DNA of 64,000 bases from Planctomycetales bacterium (GTDB lineage: Bacteria > Planctomycetota > Planctomycetia > Planctomycetales > Planctomycetaceae). Position 1 is the first letter of the stretch; every line of letters starts with the position of its first letter. The translations under genes were made by a program, and so were the position numbers. This document shows positions 43,884-52,382 of this stretch, piece after piece. The notes beneath the pieces are model-generated. The model had not been told where the DNA came from and searched no databases. It worked only from the letters and a program-made list of their open reading frames with translations. Where the stretch lies: the NCBI GenBank assembly GCA_028285345.1, contig JANQPT010000037.1, positions 16,733-80,732 on the forward strand, in the 5' to 3' direction.

Positions 43884-45854
43884 ATGCGATTTCGTTACTC
43901 CGGCGTGTTGATCTGCTTGACCATGTTCATCGCCGGCGGACGCCATGCAATTGGTGCCGACACCCGACAGCAGGAAAGCCCCATCGGCAAGAAGGTGTCC
44001 GAATTTGCACTTTCCGACTTTCGTGGCAAAGAACACAAGCTCTCGGACTTTTCCGATCACAAGCTGCTGGTCGTCGCGTTTCTGGGCACCGAGTGCCCAT
44101 TAGTGAAATTGTACGCCCCGCGGCTGGTGGAGTTGGCACAGCAGTATCAGAAGCAGGGCGTGGCCTTCATCGGCATTAATTCCAATTCACAGGATTCGAT
44201 CACCGAGATCGCCGCGTACGCACGCAAACATAAGATTGGGTTTCCGCTACTCAAAGATTCCGGCAATGTCGTCGCCGATCAGTTGGGCGCCGTGCGAACG
44301 CCGGAAGTTTTTGTGCTGGACGCGGAACGGGTGATCCGCTATTGGGGGCGGATCGACGATCAATACGGCGTCGGCTACTTGCGCGATAAGCCACAGCGGA
44401 AAGATTTGGAGATCGCCGTTCAGGAGCTGTTAGCGGACAAAAAAGTGACTCAAGCGGTCACTCCCAGCACCGGCTGCCATATCGGGCGCGTCAAGGTTCC
44501 TCGCAAAGACAGTGCAGTGACGTATTCCAATCAAATCGCACGCATCCTGCAAAAACGTTGCGTCGAGTGTCACCGGGATGGGGAAATCGCACCCTTTGCG
44601 CTGACCGACTACGACGAAGTCGCAGGCTGGTCGGAGATGATCGCCGAAGTCGTTGAAGAACAGCGGATGCCTCCGTGGCACGCCGATCCCCGGCACGGCA
44701 AATTCAAAAACGACCGCGCCCTGACCGACGAGGAAAAAGAGCTGATCTATCAGTGGGTCGACAACGGGGCTCCGGAGGGGAATCCACACGATCTTCCCGA
44801 CGCCCGGCAATACGTGACCGGCTGGCAGTTGCCGCAAGAACCGGATCTGGTGATCCCCATGCGCGACGAACCGTATCGCGTGCAGGCCGAAGGAACTGTC
44901 AGATACCAGTACTTCCGCGCCGATCCCGGTTTTGAGGAAGACCGCTGGGTCAAAGCGTTTCAAGTGCTGCCGGGCAACCGGGCGGTCGTGCACCACATTT
45001 TGGTCTTTGCCGGCCGGCCGGGACAGCGAAATGTCGCCGGCGGCGGGGCGCTGGGCTATTTGGCCGCCTATGTCCCCGGCTTGATCGCCGAACCGTTCCC
45101 CCAAGGTATGGCGAAAAAAATCCCCGCCGGGTCACAACTCGTCTTTCAGGTCCACTACACGCCGATCGGCACCGAACAGCTCGACAAGAGCATGATCGGC
45201 ATGGTGTTTGCCGACCCCGACGAAGTGACGCACCAAGTCAAGACGTTCAGCGCCGTCACGAACCGCTTTGTCATCCCCCCCGGCGCACCCAACCATCGTG
45301 TTGAAGCCTCAACCAGCGAAGCGCTGTTTGACAGCATGTTGCTGGCCATGACGCCGCACATGCATCTGCGGGGCAAATCTTTTCTGTATGAATTGGTCTA
45401 TCCCGACGGTAAGAAGGAAACGTTGTTGGACGTACCCCGCTACGATTTCAACTGGCAGACGTCGTACCGTTTGTCCGACAAGAAGACGCTTCCCAAGGGT
45501 GCAAAAATCCACTGTGTCGGGCACTACGACAACTCTGAGGACAATCTCAACAACCCCGATCCCACGGCTAGCATCTCCTGGGGCGACCAGACCTGGGATG
45601 AAATGTTCATTGGCTATTTCGACATCGCCTTTCCGGTCGACGAAGAGCAGGAATTGCCCTTCAAGCGGCCCGAGCGGCGCCGGCGCGTCGGCCCCGACGA
45701 ATTGCTGAAGCGACTCGACAAGGACAAGAACGGCCAAATCGAGCAGAAGGAAGTACCGCTGTTTCTGCGGAATCGATTCCAACGCGTTGATGCAAACAAC
45801 GACGGCGTCGTCACCAAGGAGGAGTTGGAAGCCGCGTTCCGTAACAGGGACTAG
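43884..45854 (+). CDS. exported redoxin / cytochrome c / copper monooxygenase-like / EF-hand fusion protein
   Basis: 656 residues from the ATG at 43884 (AGGGAGCC upstream), with a signal peptide (SGVLICLTMFIAGGRHAIGA). Residues 32-185 are an AhpC/TSA-type redoxin domain with one candidate cysteine (C71, TECPLVKLY; no CxxC). A heme c site CVECH is at 226-230. From about 300 to 590 the sequence resembles copper type II monooxygenases: VVHHILVF, HYTP, MTPHMHLRGK and GHYDNS supply His and Met ligands. The end carries two EF-hand loops (LDKDKNGQIEQKE, VDANNDGVVTKEE). A role in periplasmic oxidation or electron transfer is inferred; the substrate is unknown. The stop codon TAG is part of the repeat at 45850. 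Confidence 0.88.
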   Translation: MRFRYSGVLICLTMFIAGGRHAIGADTRQQESPIGKKVSEFALSDFRGKEHKLSDFSDHKLLVVAFLGTECPLVKLYAPRLVELAQQYQKQGVAFIGINSNSQDSITEIAAYARKHKIGFPLLKDSGNVVADQLGAVRTPEVFVLDAERVIRYWGRIDDQYGVGYLRDKPQRKDLEIAVQELLADKKVTQAVTPSTGCHIGRVKVPRKDSAVTYSNQIARILQKRCVECHRDGEIAPFALTDYDEVAGWSEMIAEVVEEQRMPPWHADPRHGKFKNDRALTDEEKELIYQWVDNGAPEGNPHDLPDARQYVTGWQLPQEPDLVIPMRDEPYRVQAEGTVRYQYFRADPGFEEDRWVKAFQVLPGNRAVVHHILVFAGRPGQRNVAGGGALGYLAAYVPGLIAEPFPQGMAKKIPAGSQLVFQVHYTPIGTEQLDKSMIGMVFADPDEVTHQVKTFSAVTNRFVIPPGAPNHRVEASTSEALFDSMLLAMTPHMHLRGKSFLYELVYPDGKKETLLDVPRYDFNWQTSYRLSDKKTLPKGAKIHCVGHYDNSEDNLNNPDPTASISWGDQTWDEMFIGYFDIAFPVDEEQELPFKRPERRRRVGPDELLKRLDKDKNGQIEQKEVPLFLRNRFQRVDANNDGVVTKEELEAAFRNRD

Positions 45855-45962
45855 TGCATTGTCCAAGCTGAATTGATGGGTTGATCAATCGCCGATAAGC
45901 ACGCCAACGAGCGTGCGGCCCACTTGTGGGACCTGTCAATTCAGTGTGGATGTACCACTAGT
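45850..45962 (+). repeat. 113-bp MITE-like palindromic element, copy 1
   Basis: Begins ACTAGTG and ends CACTAGT. The ends form an imperfect 32-base inverted repeat (GACTAGTG...CTGAATTGA with TCAATTCAG...CACTAGTC), and the centre is the hairpin GCACGC-CAACGA-GCGTGC (45899-45916). The second copy (55994-56106) has exactly the same length, lies in the opposite orientation and shares CTAGTGCNTTGTC and the central hairpin. Both sit at the 3' end of a gene and supply its TAG stop. No transposase gene is present. Confidence 0.75.
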
Positions 45963-45994
45963 CGTGACCGCGACAATCCCCAAGCTCCCTGAAC

Positions 45995-46432
45995 TTACTC
46001 TTTCGTTTTCGACGATTCGACGCGTTTCTTGAGACCTTCCGCGAACTGCTTGAAATCTCCTTTGGTCTCGAAATCACCTCGTCCTTGGGTCCAGAAAGGC
46101 CCGTTGCCCTTGCCGGCCACGGTAACGCTTGTCGTCTGGCCGTTGGGGAATTTGAAGAAGACGACGTATCCCCTCTCCCAGCCCGCAGCCACATTGCTCG
46201 AGGGAGAATTTCGGTAGTTGGGGAAGAAGGCTTCGATCGCAGCGATTAATTTGGGATCTTGGACTCCAATGGTTGAGAATCTGCCGATGCGGTCTTTCTG
46301 GTAGACCGAGTCGAAGGTAATGAACACTTCCGAGGGCGCTCGTGGCTTCCCATCCTTCTTCTTTGCCGCTTGTAGGCACGCTGCCGCGACCGCTAGGATT
46401 GCTACTGCGGCGATCACAGTTTTCTTGGGCAT
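45995..46432 (-). CDS. small exported hypothetical protein
   Basis: 145 residues. MPKKTVIAAVAILAVAAACL is a signal peptide, with a cysteine that could also be a lipobox (AAAC). The mature part is lysine-rich at both ends, with strands EVFITFDSVYQKD and GYVVFFKFPNGQTTSVTVAG. CAGGAG lies about 8 bases before the start. I do not recognise the family. It is convergent with the redoxin fusion gene, with the 113-bp element between the two. Confidence 0.72.
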   Translation of the reverse strand: MPKKTVIAAVAILAVAAACLQAAKKKDGKPRAPSEVFITFDSVYQKDRIGRFSTIGVQDPKLIAAIEAFFPNYRNSPSSNVAAGWERGYVVFFKFPNGQTTSVTVAGKGNGPFWTQGRGDFETKGDFKQFAEGLKKRVESSKTKE

Positions 46433-46486
46433 GAGTCGCTCCTGTGTTAGCCGTGGTAAGAAACTCAGTCACATGGGACTAGCAAC

Positions 46487-47485
46487 ATGCGAGCTGCAGT
46501 CTACATTTCTTCAATGAGTCTACTCGTATTTGGAGGCGCGTGCGAGGTTTGCGGAGCTAACGATCCTGCTCCACTCCAGGCAAGCCGTTCCGCGGCGGAA
46601 GATCACCGGCAGCAGGCGGCGATCGCGTACTTCAAATCGTTGGGATGCTGGTTTCGGACGAAACCATTGCTCATTTCCCTCTCGCCGAAGGTTACAGATG
46701 ACAAGCTAGTCAGGATTCAAGAGATCGCTGGATTGGAGTATCTGGACTTCCACTACGGTGCTGTGACTGACGCTGGTTTGGTGCACCTGAAGCCTCTCAA
46801 TAATCTACGCACGATTTCCATCCATACGTCGCAAATCACAGATGCCGGGTTAAGACACCTAGCGCAAATCAAGAGCCTACGTACACTCGAACTGAGCCGC
46901 ACCGGAGTCACCGATTCAGGACTGCAGCACTTAAAGACGCTCGATAAGTTGCAGGGGCTCTATCTTAACGACACCAAAGTAACGAATGCCGGTTTGGTGC
47001 ATTTGAAACCTCTGAAGAAGTTGCGCTATCTTGGGTTGCAGCGCACGGGGATTTCTGATGAAGGGCTGAGGCTCCTAATCGGCCACTTGCAGCTTCAATC
47101 TCTTGAATTGGGTTTCTGTCGCATTACGGATGACGGGCTGAGGCATTTGAGCCAATTGAGGAAACTCGAGTCCTTGTCTCTGACTTCAACGTCAATTACT
47201 GGTTCCGGGTTTTCGCATCTCGGTCGGTGCGAGAACTTGCGGAGGCTCTATCTCAGTGGAACTGAAATCGACAACGAGGCCTTGAAGCAGTTCGCGAATT
47301 GCCGTGCCTTGGTAACGCTGGACCTGCGCAATACGGACGTCACAGACCAGGGAGTAATTCACTTGACGAGATTGAAAAACTTGCGATCCATAGAAGTTGG
47401 TGATACGCGCGTAACCCAATCAGGTCGTGAACGGCTGCGCAATGCATTGCCTCGACTGGTGGTCGATTTAGATGCGGCTCCGTAA
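46487..47485 (+). CDS. exported leucine-rich repeat protein (LRR paralogue 4)
   Basis: 332 residues. The N-terminus (MRAAVYISSMSLLVFGGACEVCG) is a signal peptide, possibly of lipoprotein type at GAC. A helical lead is followed by about nine LRRs from residue 70 (VTDAGLVHLKPLNNLRTISI, ITDAGLRHLAQIKSLRTLEL, VTDSGLQHLKTLDKLQGLYL, VTNAGLVHLKPLKKLRYLGL), the same 24-residue type as in the other three LRR genes. Here there is no lasting membrane helix, so the protein is free or lipid-anchored outside the cytoplasm. The promoter region is shared with the divergent small exported protein (54 bases apart). Confidence 0.85.
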   Translation: MRAAVYISSMSLLVFGGACEVCGANDPAPLQASRSAAEDHRQQAAIAYFKSLGCWFRTKPLLISLSPKVTDDKLVRIQEIAGLEYLDFHYGAVTDAGLVHLKPLNNLRTISIHTSQITDAGLRHLAQIKSLRTLELSRTGVTDSGLQHLKTLDKLQGLYLNDTKVTNAGLVHLKPLKKLRYLGLQRTGISDEGLRLLIGHLQLQSLELGFCRITDDGLRHLSQLRKLESLSLTSTSITGSGFSHLGRCENLRRLYLSGTEIDNEALKQFANCRALVTLDLRNTDVTDQGVIHLTRLKNLRSIEVGDTRVTQSGRERLRNALPRLVVDLDAAP

Positions 47486-47641
47486 GTTTGGATTCGCTGA
47501 ATCTCAGCATCCCCTCTGTCAGGTTGTTCATGAACAGCGTGGCCCAGCACGGAAGTTCTGAGTACACTTCATCCTGCGGATCTCTCAGCGGACAGCCCGG
47601 GGCCGACCGATCAGGAATTCGGCCGTAAAGGAACTAACACC

Positions 47642-48061
47642 ATGGCCATCGACGAACAAATGGTGCAGGACGTAGAGAACGTCCGGCTCAGCTTTCGCCG
47701 CAGCCAATCTCGCAGCGATTTCGCCGACGCGTTCTACGACCACCTCGCCTCGCAGTCCGCAGAAATCGGCCCGATGTTTGCCGAGACCGACATGGTCAAG
47801 CAGAATGAGTTGCTGCGGTTGGGAATCATGAATCTCATCGAATTCGCCGGCGGAAGCCCATCCGCACATGAGGAATTGCTGCGTCTTGGGGAGATCCACG
47901 ACCGTACGCATTTCGACGTGCGTCCCGACTTGTATCCCCTGTGGGTCAACGCCCTGCTCGAGACGGTCCGCGAAACGGATGCCGAGTGTACCGCCGAGCT
48001 GGAGGCTGCCTGGCGGCGGGTTGTGGCACCCGGAATCGAGCTAATTGTGTCAATGTACTGA
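47642..48061 (+). CDS. single-domain globin
   Basis: 139 residues, the length of a single globin fold. Recognisable positions are F46 in PMFAETD (CD1 phenylalanine), a tyrosine at the B helix (Y32, AFYDHL), the candidate proximal histidine H86 in LGEIHDRTHFDVRPDLY, and the G-H helices PLWVNALLETVRETDAE and AAWRRVVAPGIELI. The H-to-Y spacing is two residues longer than in Vitreoscilla-type globins. It should bind heme and O2 or NO. No reductase domain is attached. The gene is convergent with the FeeM-like gene (19 bases between stops). GGAACTAAC precedes the ATG, a weak ribosome site. Confidence 0.85.
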   Translation: MAIDEQMVQDVENVRLSFRRSQSRSDFADAFYDHLASQSAEIGPMFAETDMVKQNELLRLGIMNLIEFAGGSPSAHEELLRLGEIHDRTHFDVRPDLYPLWVNALLETVRETDAECTAELEAAWRRVVAPGIELIVSMY

Positions 48062-48080
48062 TTGGTACGGCAGAGAACGT

Positions 48081-48806
48081 TCAAGTCAGCCATTCCGACC
48101 CAATCAGGCCGCTGAAGAATTCGCCTTCTTCCATGCTGATCGGCGAGTCAACCAGTGCCTCTTCGGGAACCGCATCCGCAAAGAACAAGTCATACTGGTC
48201 TGTACGTTGCCGGTCGAGTTCCGCGAAGTTCAGCAACAGGGGTACCGCGGGACGATCGCACACGATTGAACAATCCCGAGTATCACCCAGCGGTTTAAAG
48301 GCCAGAAACTCGCGATACGCCCGTACGTGCCGGGGGTGTACTTCGATCAGCATTTCCTCGATGCCCTGCCTGCGGGCGAACTGTGCCATCAATCGATTCA
48401 ATTTCACGAATGCGGGAAAGCTTCCTGCAAACAACTGTTGGTTGTCCGCAAGACAGCAGAACTCACCGAGCCGGATCCCCGATTCCCGCCGTTTCCGCAC
48501 CTCCTCCGGGAACGTCGACTCCATGGGCAATCCAAGTTCACCGTCGGCGACCAAAGTCGCCGTGCGGACCACGTCGCTGTTTTGGACGGCAATGAAGATT
48601 GTCGACGTCGCGAGTAGATGGTGCGGCAGAACTCGCAGCTGATGCTCCGCCGGATGTGAGAGGCCGGCTCTGACGTAGTTGTCGTGGAGCAGTCGCAGAG
48701 CCTCTCGGCGCTCCTCGAATGTTGCAGCGATCCGGCAACAAATCGAACCACTGGAGGCGGCGGCACCGCTGTGAGGCGGGTCGCGTCGCGTGCGTTTCGC
48801 AATCAT
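48081..48806 (-). CDS. FeeM-like N-acyl amino acid synthase (GNAT fold)
   Basis: 241 residues from the ATG at 48806, chosen because AGGAGG lies 9 bases upstream; an in-frame extension to 48941 has no ribosome site. The core has the pattern of FeeM/autoinducer-synthase-like acyltransferases: RREALRLLHDNYVRAGLS, HHLLATSTIFIAVQNSDVVR, TATLVADGELGLPMES, GEFCCLADNQQ, LMAQFARRQGIEEMLIEVHP and YREFLAFKPLGDTRDC. FeeM joins a fatty acyl group from acyl-ACP to an amino acid. Acceptor and acyl chain are unknown here. No acyl carrier protein or LuxR receptor is adjacent; the nearest gene is the convergent globin. Alternative: another GNAT acetyltransferase of unknown target. Confidence 0.78.
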   Translation of the reverse strand: MIAKRTRRDPPHSGAAASSGSICCRIAATFEERREALRLLHDNYVRAGLSHPAEHQLRVLPHHLLATSTIFIAVQNSDVVRTATLVADGELGLPMESTFPEEVRKRRESGIRLGEFCCLADNQQLFAGSFPAFVKLNRLMAQFARRQGIEEMLIEVHPRHVRAYREFLAFKPLGDTRDCSIVCDRPAVPLLLNFAELDRQRTDQYDLFFADAVPEEALVDSPISMEEGEFFSGLIGSEWLT

Positions 48807-49426
48807 GCGTATGCGCCTCCTGTCTCCATACAGGGGCAATTTGGGTGACAACCATTTTGGATGTCGCTGTCTGTATTTATCGGCTCGTCCATAGTTTTGC
48901 AAGAACGGAATCCATTGAAATACTTGACGAAAGACCACCAAAAAAGTTGTTTTGGTCGCCTTTTTGGGCGCGCCTCGTCGCGGGTCTCGATGCGGCGACC
49001 GAGTTGAAAATCGGATGAAGATTCAATACAATGAAAGCATCATTTTCACCGGTTTTTGGGCGAAGAATCTGCTTCATAAGGCATTTGCACGAAAAGGCTT
49101 ATGGTAATCGCTTTGGGGTAAGGCTCCTGAAGCCCGCTCTTCCCACAGGTGAGTGTTTTGTCCGCAGCGGAAAGTGGCAGATTGGCTTCTCGAACGACAC
49201 TGTTGCTTCGATGCTGAATTCCAAGATACCGGCTGGGTTTCATCCATAATTCGTCGCCGTCTCGTATCCGGACCTGGGCGGATACGATTGCTTGTCGGAC
49301 CAGCATTTTGAAGGCGAAGTCGTGGGTCCTGCATGGCGAATGTCACGTCAGTGACGGATCCAATCGTCGGCAAGTTGATTCAGCCGGCACTCGATTGGAC
49401 ACGGTTCAACACAAGGAGATTTCGAC
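48807..49426. other. divergent control region between the FeeM-like gene and gyrA
   Basis: 620 bases, unusually long. It must carry promoters for both flanking genes. Two overlapping frames (49031-49249 plus, 49046-49306 minus) have no ribosome site and no motif and were not accepted. A+T-rich stretch at 49015-49050 is the best promoter candidate. AAGGAGA at 49413-49418 is the gyrA ribosome site. Confidence 0.5.
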
Positions 49427-52105
49427 TTGTCCACAGGAGATGCGGAAAACATCCAGCGCATGGATATTCAGGATGAGATGCGCAACAGCTATCTGACGTA
49501 TGCGATGAGCGTCATCATCAGTCGCGCGCTGCCTGATGTCCGCGACGGGCTGAAACCGTCGCAGCGTCGCATTTTGGTGGCGATGAACGACCTGAACCTT
49601 GGCCCGTCCAGCGGGCGGGTGAAGTGCCAGAAAATCTCCGGCGACACATCCGGCAACTACCACCCGCACAGCTCCGAGGGGGTGTACACAACACTCGTCC
49701 GGTTGGCCCAGGAATGGAACATGCGGGAGGTTCTCGTCGACAAACAGGGCAACTTCGGTTCGTTGGCCGGACTGCCCCCCGCGGCCGCGCGTTATACCGA
49801 GGCCAGGCTCGCCGCCGCCGCGACCGAGATGTTGGATGACATTAAGCGCGACACCGTCGATTTTGTTCCAACTTACGATCAACGGATGACCGAACCGGTC
49901 GTCTTGCCGTCGCGGTTTCCCAACCTGCTGGTCAACGGCTCTAATGGGATCGCCGTCGGCATGCGGACGATGGTCCCGCCGCACAATCTGGTGGAAGTCT
50001 GCGATGCCGTTCAGCTCCTAATCGATACTCCCGAAGCCTCAATCGACGAAATTGTCCAGCGGATTACCGGCCCCGATTTTCCCACCGGGGGCATCGTTTG
50101 CGGAGAGATGGGCATTCGTCAGGCCTACATGACCGGCCGCTCTACAATCACGGTTCGCGCCAGGACGCATTTCGAGGAAGAGAAGAATCATGACGTGATT
50201 GTGGTCACCGAGATTCCCTACCTGCAAACGCGCGACGGAATCCGTGAAAAACTCGAGCAGGTCGTTCGTGAAGGCCGGATCAAGGAGATCTCGCAGATCG
50301 TCGACTTGACCGACCGGACCGTTCCGGCGTGGCAGGTCCGATTGCACATTGTGCTCAAACGCGACGCCGACCGAGACGTCGTGCTGAATCAGCTTTTCAG
50401 TTTCTCGCCGCTGCAGACCACGCTGAGCGTCAATCTCGTCGCCCTCGTCGGCAATCGCCCTCAGCAGCTGTCTCTCAAGGAGATCCTTCAAGAGTTCATA
50501 CGGCACCGGGTGACCGTCCTTCGCCGCAGAACCGAATACCTGCTGGCCGAAGCCCGCAAACGTAAACACACGGTCGAGGGATTGTTGATCGCGCAGATCG
50601 ATATCGACAACGTGATCAATACGATTCGTCAATCGCCCGATCGCAAGGAGGCGTGCGTGCGGCTGCAAGACCTGCACGTCGCGACCGAGCTGATTGCCAA
50701 GGCGTTGGGCGACCGTGGGTTCCAGTCCTTCCTGTCGGAGCGGCATCCTGAGACCGCACAGCCGCAGGCGGCGGGCGAGTACAGCCTGACCGCCAAACAG
50801 GCTGAGGCGATTGTCTCGATGCAGCTCGGCTCCCTCGCCGGGCTGGAGCGGGAGAAATTGGGAGACGAACACCGTAAGCTGCTGGACGATATCGACGAGT
50901 TTCTGCGGCTGCTCTCCGACGAAGCCAATTTGCTCGCCGTGGTCCGCGACGAGATGGACCAACTCAAGTCCAAATTCGGAGACAAGCGGCGGACGGAGGT
51001 CAGCAGTGAAGAGGTTGGAAACGTCAGCAAAGAGGAATTGATCACCGAGGAGACGATGGTGGTCACCCTCACGCACCGCGGCTATGTCAAACGCATCGCG
51101 CTCGACGCCTATCAGGCCCAGCGGCGCGGCGGCAAAGGGATTACCGGCGCCAAATCGGACGACGAAGACCCGATTGAACACCTGTTTGTCGCCAGCACGC
51201 ACGACTATCTCTTGATCTTCACCGACCGCGGCAAAGTCTACTGGCAAAAGGTATACGATCTGCCGCTGGCCAGCCGGACCGCCAAAGGCCGGGCACTGGT
51301 CAATCTGGTTCAGCTTCAGCCGGACGAGAAAATCTTTCACTGTCTGGCGGTCAGGGACTTCGACGGCGAGCGCCAACTCGTGCTCGCCACCCGAAATGGC
51401 ATCGTCAAGAAGACGGCCCTGAGCGCTTACAGCCGGCCGCTGCGCGGGGGATTGATCGCGGTCAAACTGGATGAGGGCGACGAGCTGATCGGCGTTGCGA
51501 TTGTGGGACCCGGTGACGACCTGTTGATCTCGTCGGCCAACGGTATGGCCATCCGTTTTGCTCAGGAAGATGCCCGCAGCATGGGCCGCGCCACGCGCGG
51601 TGTCAAAGGCATTTCGCTCCGCGAAGGCGACTATGCGGTCGGGATGGTCGTCGCCGATCCGGAGCTGAATCTGCTCACCGTCTGTGAACACGGCTACGGA
51701 AAGCGAACGCCGATCGGAGCGGTGGAAGGATCGGGGGCCGACGATGACGACGCCGCGCCGGACGAGTCGTCCGAGCCAGGTCCGGAAGGCAACGGCGACG
51801 AAATCACGCGCAGCGGGATGAAGTATCGACGCCAGAAACGGGGGGGCAAAGGGGTCATCGACATTCGCACGACCGACCGCAACGGCAAAGTGGTCGCCGT
51901 CGCCGCGGTTTCGGAGGAAGACGAGGTGTTGATGGTCACCGCCGGCGGCAAGATCCAACGCGTCCGCGTCGCCGACATTTCGCAGGTGGGCCGCAACACC
52001 CAGGGCGTGCGCATCATTCGCATGGACGACGACGACCGTTTGGCGTCATTAGCCCGCGTGCCTCGGGAAGAGATTGACGAGGATGCGGAGATCGTGGGAG
52101 AATGA
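49427..52105 (+). CDS. gyrA: DNA gyrase subunit A
   Basis: 892 residues from a TTG start with AAGGAG 8 bases upstream (E. coli GyrA has 875). [27 protein letters not shown] and [10 protein letters not shown] (catalytic tyrosine, near residue 125) identify the breakage-reunion domain, which nicks and rejoins DNA. The C-terminal wrapping domain has the GyrA box QRRGGKG (about residue 565), which marks gyrase rather than topoisomerase IV. An acidic insertion ([19 protein letters not shown]) precedes a second box-like QKRGGKG near residue 805 and a closing DEDAEIVGE. gyrB is not in the window; the nearest gyrase partner is elsewhere. Standard role: negative supercoiling with GyrB. Confidence 0.97.
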   Translation: MSTGDAENIQRMDIQDEMRNSYLTYAMSVIISRALPDVRDGLKPSQRRILVAMNDLNLGPSSGRVKCQKISGDTSGNYHPHSSEGVYTTLVRLAQEWNMREVLVDKQGNFGSLAGLPPAAARYTEARLAAAATEMLDDIKRDTVDFVPTYDQRMTEPVVLPSRFPNLLVNGSNGIAVGMRTMVPPHNLVEVCDAVQLLIDTPEASIDEIVQRITGPDFPTGGIVCGEMGIRQAYMTGRSTITVRARTHFEEEKNHDVIVVTEIPYLQTRDGIREKLEQVVREGRIKEISQIVDLTDRTVPAWQVRLHIVLKRDADRDVVLNQLFSFSPLQTTLSVNLVALVGNRPQQLSLKEILQEFIRHRVTVLRRRTEYLLAEARKRKHTVEGLLIAQIDIDNVINTIRQSPDRKEACVRLQDLHVATELIAKALGDRGFQSFLSERHPETAQPQAAGEYSLTAKQAEAIVSMQLGSLAGLEREKLGDEHRKLLDDIDEFLRLLSDEANLLAVVRDEMDQLKSKFGDKRRTEVSSEEVGNVSKEELITEETMVVTLTHRGYVKRIALDAYQAQRRGGKGITGAKSDDEDPIEHLFVASTHDYLLIFTDRGKVYWQKVYDLPLASRTAKGRALVNLVQLQPDEKIFHCLAVRDFDGERQLVLATRNGIVKKTALSAYSRPLRGGLIAVKLDEGDELIGVAIVGPGDDLLISSANGMAIRFAQEDARSMGRATRGVKGISLREGDYAVGMVVADPELNLLTVCEHGYGKRTPIGAVEGSGADDDDAAPDESSEPGPEGNGDEITRSGMKYRRQKRGGKGVIDIRTTDRNGKVVAVAAVSEEDEVLMVTAGGKIQRVRVADISQVGRNTQGVRIIRMDDDDRLASLARVPREEIDEDAEIVGE

Positions 52106-52194
52106 TCCGCCCACGGGGCCGGCTCGCACGATCCCGTAGCTCGGGCATCCGTGTGGAACTTGAGGCTCTTAAGCTGGTCACGCGGAAAACTCCC

Positions 52195-52315
52195 AAGCAC
52201 GAAATTCGAAATCCGAAACAAATCACAATGTCAAATGATCAGAATTCGAAACGTCTCTGTCATTCGAATTTCAGATTTTGAATTTGTTTCGAATTTCGAG
52301 ATTCGGATTTCGAAT
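52195..52315 (+). repeat. A+T-rich long palindromic repeat, copy 2
   Basis: About 120 bases starting AAGCACGAAATTCGAAATCC and ending with GTTTCGAATTTCGAGATTCG-type units. It matches the reverse complement of 25318-25432, with blocks GAAACAAATCACAA, TCAAATGATCA and TGTCATTCGAATTT shared. It lies between gyrA and rfbB and has no coding capacity. Confidence 0.75.
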
Positions 52316-52382
52316 TTACGCAGTCGCCGGGCTCTCATTGGTCGGTTCAAACTAATCGTCGAGCGAACGAAAGCAGAATCCT

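Noticed and set aside
50039..51958. 639-codon open frame antisense to gyrA
   Set aside because: It is the shadow of the strongly conserved gyrA frame in G+C-rich DNA, with no ribosome site and no recognisable domain.
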